Part shown: one piece after another, positions 59,704 to 64,000 of the stretch
How the letters are laid out: the number at the start of each line of letters is the position of its first letter
Position numbering within the stretch: the stretch's first letter is position 1
Position numbers and translations under genes: made by a program
Assembly (NCBI GenBank): GCA_003224755.1
Contig: QHZR01000107.1
Coordinates: forward strand, 1 to 64,000
Direction: 5' to 3'
Length of the DNA stretch: 64,000 nucleotides
Origin: Acidobacteriota bacterium
GTDB taxonomy: Bacteria; Acidobacteriota; Terriglobia; Terriglobales; Acidobacteriaceae
Notes under the pieces: generated by a model
What the model was told of the DNA's origin: nothing
The model's input: the letters and a program-made list of their open reading frames with translations, nothing else
Databases searched by the model: none

Positions 59704-61023
59704 TTAGGTGATGCGAGAGACAAACTTTCGAGACCGGATCCCATCTGCCTCTGAGATCACATACACGATCAGGATCCCCAGCTCAGGCTCAATGGGGTGG
59801 CGATAGCGTGGATGGGGGAAGACGAAGTAATAAATCGTCGGGTAGGTGACGATCAGCCAGAAGAACAGCCAGGCGCCAGGCCGCCGTTTGCGCAAGGCAC
59901 GGCCGAGCCCCCAGAAAGCCAGCACCGACGAGGCCAGGAACACAGAGTTCTTGAATGGAGCTAGAGCCGGTATTTCCGAGGATCGTGGCAAACCTCCCCA
60001 GTAATAGATGAAGCGTTTCACGCTGAGCCATGCGAATCGAGGGTAGCTTGCGCGGATGAAATCCATCGCCTCGCGTTTCCGGGTGGCGACGTATTCGAGT
60101 TCTCCGAGTTGCTGGTAGCGCCGCAGCTCAGCGACATTTTGCGAAGGATGCAGCCATTGCATCCACATGCCGTCCGCAGAGGGGCCGTTGCCTAAACGAA
60201 GCTCAGCGCCGAAGTTCGATCGAATGAAGATAAACTTCCCGAAAGTCTCGTAGTTTCGCACCAGCCACGGCGAGATTGTTGCCGCGAAGAACAATGACGC
60301 TAGCACCACGCCGGCCAGCGACGGCACTTGTCTTTTTCGTCGCGGATACCATGCCCAGAGCCCAGACGTCGGGAGGAATGCCAGGAGGGAAGTGTTGGTC
60401 AACGCGGCGATGCCCCACAACATGCCATAGACGATCCACGGCATTGCGCCTTGCGATTCCTCCAGCTGTAGAGTGAGCCAGAAAAGAACAGCAAGGATGA
60501 GCGCTGCCAGACTCGTTTCCCACACCCAGCGCGTGCACCAGTACATTACGGAGGGCAAGAGTGCCCACAGCCACGCTGTCCACACTGCCACTTTTTCCGC
60601 GAAACACTTTCTTGCGATTAAGAAAATGGGAATGCAGGTTAGCGCCGAAAAAACACTATTCAGGCCGAGCAGAATCAGCGCGGAGGCACGCGTATAGACG
60701 CCCGTGAGCTTGAAGACGCCCGCAATGAAATATGGATAGAGCGGTGGCTCCCAGGCGGTCGGGCCAGTATGCCCTTCGAAGGGATCGGCAAATCCTTGGC
60801 CCGTTACGATGGCGCGGCCAATTCGGCCCATCTCGAAGCCAAAGCTGAAGTTTCCATCGAGCGGTTTGAACTTGTAGGTGTGGTCGACCAGAATGTAGCC
60901 GAAGCGTAGTGAAAAGGCGATCACAACCATCCAGAGAAAAGACGTGCGGAGGTGAGCCCATGTCATCCGGGGGAAGTTATCTGTTTGTGGATCCTTGGCG
61001 AACGAAGGCGCAGATTTAACCAT
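59704..61023 (-). CDS. GT39-like membrane glycosyltransferase
   Basis: The 439-residue protein has about ten hydrophobic helices. Its first periplasmic loop contains the acidic/aromatic FADPFEGHTGPTAWEPPLYPY, and ARKCFAEKVAVWTAW follows, as in the PMT/ArnT-type (GT39/GT83) enzymes that use polyprenyl-phosphate sugars. The Cys/Trp-rich helix YWCTRWVWETSLAAL and HPRYRHPIEPELG near the C-terminus are also typical of this superfamily. It probably glycosylates a lipid or protein at the outer face of the inner membrane; a donor could be made by a GT2 enzyme such as that at 2383. Acceptor unknown. Confidence 0.87.
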   Translation of the reverse strand: MVKSAPSFAKDPQTDNFPRMTWAHLRTSFLWMVVIAFSLRFGYILVDHTYKFKPLDGNFSFGFEMGRIGRAIVTGQGFADPFEGHTGPTAWEPPLYPYFIAGVFKLTGVYTRASALILLGLNSVFSALTCIPIFLIARKCFAEKVAVWTAWLWALLPSVMYWCTRWVWETSLAALILAVLFWLTLQLEESQGAMPWIVYGMLWGIAALTNTSLLAFLPTSGLWAWYPRRKRQVPSLAGVVLASLFFAATISPWLVRNYETFGKFIFIRSNFGAELRLGNGPSADGMWMQWLHPSQNVAELRRYQQLGELEYVATRKREAMDFIRASYPRFAWLSVKRFIYYWGGLPRSSEIPALAPFKNSVFLASSVLAFWGLGRALRKRRPGAWLFFWLIVTYPTIYYFVFPHPRYRHPIEPELGILIVYVISEADGIRSRKFVSRIT

Positions 61024-61320
61024 CTGCGAACTAGCTTCTCACAAAATGGAGCCCGCGCCAGTTCAAGAGTCGGGGGAGGGGCGAAACCAGCACGAGATAT
61101 TGGGCCCTCCCCGGCACTAACTTGCAGCGCCGAGGGGGCAGCTACGCTTGCCTGTAGCGAATTCAAAATAACTCCGTCGAAGGCTTGAGTGAAAGCGCCA
61201 AGAAGCGCAACGCTCAACACGACTACTCAGCGCATGTACTTTTTGCAACCTGTTCGTTGCTGCGTGAAATTGACATGCAGGTTTGATGAACGTAGACTTC
61301 CGCCACGAGCGCCTGCACGC

Positions 61321-61626
61321 ATGAGCTACGTGAAACTGACCACGGAATCCGACCTTCCCGCCGAAGGGGAGGCCAAAGAATTCGAAATCGAAGGCAAGAC
61401 TATCTGCGTCGCCAACGTCGGCGGCACCATCACTGCCATGGACAATGTCTGCCTGCACATGGGCGGGCCGCTCGGTCAGGGCTACATCGAAGGCAACAAA
61501 CTGGTCTGCCCATGGCATGGCTGGGAGTACGATCCCAAGACCGGGCAGCTCGAAGACGACCCGAAGACGAAACTGGCTGTGTACCCGATCAAAATCGAGA
61601 ATGGGGACGTGATGGTAGAAGTGTGA
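61321..61626 (+). CDS. Rieske [2Fe-2S] ferredoxin
   Basis: A compact 101-residue Rieske protein from ATG at 61321. Cluster ligands are Cys44 and His46 (CLHMGG) and Cys63 and His66 (CPWHGW). No membrane anchor or oxygenase domain is present, so it is a soluble electron carrier like the ferredoxin components of dioxygenases or NirD-type proteins. The partner reductase or oxygenase is not in the window. The open frame from 61189 is longer but lacks similarity. It is four bases upstream of the frameshifted membrane hydrolase gene. Confidence 0.93.
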   Translation: MSYVKLTTESDLPAEGEAKEFEIEGKTICVANVGGTITAMDNVCLHMGGPLGQGYIEGNKLVCPWHGWEYDPKTGQLEDDPKTKLAVYPIKIENGDVMVEV

Positions 61627-61629
61627 TCG

Positions 61630-62195
61630 TTGAAAGTAACACATTTTCTGACAGGATGGGTTTTCGCAAACTGTACGCCATTGGACAAGCGGGGGCGGAC
61701 GCTTGTAACGCTCGCATCGGTTGCACCGGATCTCGACGGCTTGGGTATCATTCCTGAGCTCCTCACGCGCAATTCATCTCACCCTCTGTTCTGGTTTTCC
61801 GATTATCATCACTCCCTGCATACACTCGCGTTTGCGCTAGTCGTGACGCCATATCGTTTATCTTCGCCACCCGAAAATGGACCACCGGCTTTCTTGCTCT
61901 GTTGAGCTTTCACCTACACCTGCTTGAGGATCTGTTGGGCTCGCGTGGGCCCGATTGCGATCAATGGCCCATTCCATACCTGAAGCCGTTCTCTTCAATG
62001 CTGCAACTCACGTGGCGGGGACAATGGGCGCTGAATGCCTGGCCAAATATTTTAATCACAGTAGTGTTGCTGTTCTGTGTATTTTGGCTGGCCTGGCGAC
62101 GAGGATTCTCACCGCTTGAGATGATTTCTTCTAAGGCTGATCGGGCGTTTGTCGAGACCCTGCGTCGCCACTTTCCGTCCAAGATTGATGCCTGA
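61630..62195 (+). pseudogene. Membrane-bound metal-dependent hydrolase (YdjM/DUF457-like), frameshifted
   Basis: The first frame (TTG start, three bases after the Rieske stop) reads THFLTGWVFANCTPLDKRGRTLVTLASVAPDLDGLG and SDYHHSLHTLAFALVV, then loses frame. A second frame continues FIFATRKWTTGFLALLSFHLHLLEDLLGSRGPDCDQWPIPYLKPFS up to 62195. Inserting one G at about 61847-61849 (GACGCC to GACGGCC) gives the smooth join VVTAISFIFATRK. The conserved His/Asp residues of the family (THF, PDLDG, HHSLHT, HLLEDL) are all present, so the gene was functional until this single-base loss, or the base is missing only in the assembly. Confidence 0.85.
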
Positions 62196-62201
62196 TGCCA
62201 G

Positions 62202-63449
62202 CTAGGTAAGATACGACCTTCCGTTTGAAACCTTATGCTGCAGCGTTGCCGCCAGGTGATCTATATCGGGCGCGGCCAGGTAACCCGCCGAGCTTTCCAG
62301 GAACGCCGCGCGATTGCTGCCAACTGCGTCTCGTCGCAATTGAACCAGCAGAGCTTGAACGGCGGCGGGGTCGAACTTCTGCGGAGTAATTCGCACAATT
62401 TCGGTCAGGGTTGAGCCCAGCGAGATCTGATCGCGATAGGGGCGTGGGCTGGTCATAGCATCGAAAGTGTCGGCAAGTCCGATGATGCGGACCTGCATGG
62501 GCACGTCTTCGTTGAGCAAGCCGTCCGGATATCCGGAGCCATCGGCACGTTCGTGGTGCCAGCGCACAATCTCGGGAACGCGAGGCCAGGGAAACTGCAC
62601 TCCGGTGACGATCTGATGCCCAACCGTCGTGTGATCTGCCATTTCTCGAAACTCTTCCGGATCCAGCATGCTGGGTTTACCGAAGAGTCGTTTGTCCACG
62701 GCGACCTTGCCGATGTCGTGGAGATATCCTGCCGAGCGCAGGGCTGCGACTTCGTTCGACTCCATGCCCATGGCGTCGCCAATCGCGGCTGCATATCGGC
62801 CAACTCGCAAAGAGTGTCCGTGAATGTTGACGTGCTTTACGTCAATCGCAGCGGCGAAAGCCTCAAGAGCATTGTCGTAGAAGCCGTGGAGAGATGCCAT
62901 CAGGCGCAGGTTTTCGGCCACGCGCTGCGCCAGAGTCTGCGTGAGCGCGTGGTTTTGCACGGCCAGCGCTACGTAGTGGCACAGCAAGTCCAGCGATTGC
63001 AGTTCCTCCTCGTCGTAAACGGACTCGCCATCTCGACGTCCGAGGGCGACTGCTCCTACCAACTTTCCGCTTACTCGCAGTGGAGCCACACAGCGAAATA
63101 ATTCCGGAGCTACATTTCCATTCGCGCTCAGAAATGTGTCGTATGACGATTTCGCGAGCAGCACTGCTCCTTGCGTGGAACTGAGGGCGTGCACGTGCCG
63201 AGGCAAGAGAGGAATGACCGAGGGCTCGGGAATCAACGCAAAACCTTGCGCCGCGACCGAACTCAGCATTGCCGGCTTCTCGATCAGCACAAATAAAACT
63301 GCTTCTCGCGCGCCGGCAGCGTGCATCAGCGCGGAGAGCATGGTCTGCGCGGTTTGCGCGAACTCCCGCTCCGCCGTTATCTCGGGACCGAGATCGGAGA
63401 GGGTTTCAACCGTTCGCAGGAGCCGACGGAAATTTTCTTTTGCTGCCAC
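62202..63449 (-). CDS. GAF/HD-GYP cyclic-di-GMP phosphodiesterase-like protein
   Basis: The 415-residue protein has an N-terminal GAF-like domain (about 15-175; VAPLRVSGKLVGAVALGRRDG) and a C-terminal HD-GYP domain with HDIGKVAVD, the second metal His residues (DHTTVGHQIV, RWHHERADGSGYPDGL containing the GYP motif) and IIGLADTFDAMTSPRPYR. HD-GYP enzymes hydrolyse cyclic di-GMP; the GAF part may sense a small ligand. The catalytic His and Asp residues appear intact. It converges on the YdjM-like gene with six bases between and is divergent from the S1/P1 nuclease. Confidence 0.93.
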   Translation of the reverse strand: MAAKENFRRLLRTVETLSDLGPEITAEREFAQTAQTMLSALMHAAGAREAVLFVLIEKPAMLSSVAAQGFALIPEPSVIPLLPRHVHALSSTQGAVLLAKSSYDTFLSANGNVAPELFRCVAPLRVSGKLVGAVALGRRDGESVYDEEELQSLDLLCHYVALAVQNHALTQTLAQRVAENLRLMASLHGFYDNALEAFAAAIDVKHVNIHGHSLRVGRYAAAIGDAMGMESNEVAALRSAGYLHDIGKVAVDKRLFGKPSMLDPEEFREMADHTTVGHQIVTGVQFPWPRVPEIVRWHHERADGSGYPDGLLNEDVPMQVRIIGLADTFDAMTSPRPYRDQISLGSTLTEIVRITPQKFDPAAVQALLVQLRRDAVGSNRAAFLESSAGYLAAPDIDHLAATLQHKVSNGRSYLT

Positions 63450-63566
63450 CTTTGCGGAGGCAACTACGACCAGAGCAATTTGAGAGTAGCACGCGCCAAT
63501 GTGATTGCAGCCAAGGGAGTTGTTGGTTAGTTTGGTGCTGCGAAGACAACTGGTAACATCTCGTTG

Positions 63567-64000
63567 ATGCGAGATTTGACGGCCGTTCTCGTCCTGTTAA
63601 CGCTCTCCGTCCCGCGATCATTTGCCTAGGGACCAGAAGGCCACAGGATCATCGCTGACATCGCGCGCTCGCACCTGAATCCTGCTGCCAAGCGGGAGAT
63701 CAGGAACCTGCTGGGTGACGACGATCTGGCGGCAGTTGCGAATTGGGCTGACGAAATCAAATCCGAACGTCCTGAAACCGCAGGTTGGCATTTCGTGGAT
63801 ATTCCGCGGGACGCCAGCAGTTTCTCGGAAGAGCGAGACTGCTATCGCCCTGCACCGCGACACTTCTTGAGCGATCAAGACCATCACAATTGCGTGGTTG
63901 ACAGGATTGATTTATTTCAGCGCGTTCTCGCCGACACGAGCGCCTCACGGGGGAAACGAATCGAGGCATTGAAATTTCTGGTGCATTTTGTCGGCGACAT
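63567..64000 (+). pseudogene. S1/P1-type nuclease with stop codon at the mature N-terminal Trp; 3' end outside window
   Basis: A signal peptide (MRDLTAVLVLLTLSVPRSFA) is followed in frame by TAG at 63627-63629 and then GPEGHRIIADIARSHL and the rest of an S1/P1 nuclease (ANWADEIK, GWHFVDIP, FLVHFVGD). In P1 nuclease the mature protein starts Trp1-Gly-...-Gly-His6, and both Trp1 and His6 bind zinc. Here the codon in the Trp1 place is TAG, one base from TGG, with His at the right distance. The frame downstream is open to the window end with no other stop. It looks like a single nonsense mutation or base error in an otherwise intact exported zinc nuclease. Confidence 0.87.

Noticed and set aside
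63618-63887. Minus-strand frame over the S1/P1 nuclease
   Set aside because: Shadow of the nuclease coding strand, which carries all the conserved metal-ligand motifs.

Overview
The window reads as a chromosomal segment of a Gram-negative, moderately GC-rich soil-type bacterium, most likely an Acidobacteriota member of the Koribacter/Acidobacteriales kind. This is an inference from gene content: a 1269-residue Oar-like TonB-dependent receptor with an N-terminal carboxypeptidase-regulatory-like domain, a tricorn-like S41 peptidase, a DUF2339/DUF3999 membrane pair, DUF4097 and PD40 proteins, frequent TTG starts, and dispersed GC-rich hairpin repeats. No rRNA, phage, IS transposase or CRISPR array is visible. 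One tRNA-Arg(CCG) is present.

Layout. 0-11 kb: 3' part of a tricorn-like protease, a GT2 glycosyltransferase, then a minus-strand block (2-hydroxyacid dehydrogenase, PPOX-family protein, aminotransferase, SH3/TPR lipoprotein-like protein, threonine dehydratase, RNase J). 11-17 kb: EcsC protein, orphan ModA, a five-gene minus-strand operon (ABC ATPase, permease, 58-residue membrane protein, DesK-type kinase, NarL/DesR-type regulator) and a PP2C phosphatase. 17-23.5 kb: Rrf2 regulator, sulfate ABC transporter (Sbp, CysT, CysW, CysA) and a coiled-coil porin; cysT carries a deletion frameshift. 23.5-31.5 kb: GalE, DUF2339/DUF3999, SRPBCC protein divergent from a TetR regulator with visible operator-like palindromes, and FtsK. 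31.5-46 kb: alpha-galactosidase GH27, PD40 protein, esterase, a methyl-accepting chemotaxis pseudogene, acyl-CoA dehydrogenase, tRNA-Arg, RRM protein, a GH-A glycosidase with an out-of-frame internal island, and an amidohydrolase.

46-59 kb is the most coherent functional unit: a rare-looking MerR+XRE+cupin fusion regulator, a divergent TonB receptor, then seven co-oriented steps containing three class III aminotransferases, an amino acid/polyamine permease, an aldehyde dehydrogenase of the aminoaldehyde type and a methylmalonate-semialdehyde dehydrogenase. I infer uptake and catabolism of an amine, omega-amino acid or polyamine through transamination and semialdehyde oxidation. 59-64 kb: DUF4097 protein, GT39-like glycosyltransferase, Rieske ferredoxin, a frameshifted membrane metal-dependent hydrolase, HD-GYP/GAF protein and the start of an S1/P1 nuclease whose first mature codon (the zinc-binding Trp) is a stop.

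The window carries an unusual burden of small lesions (seven single-base indels, one deletion of about 22 bases, one nonsense codon in five genes). These could be real pseudogenisation or assembly error; raw reads would decide. I did not find a clear new defence or mobile system; the best candidates for something undescribed are the amine-catabolism cluster with its triple-fusion regulator, the dispersed hairpin repeat family (one copy sits inside ftsK), and a near-perfect RNA hairpin upstream of the SRPBCC gene.
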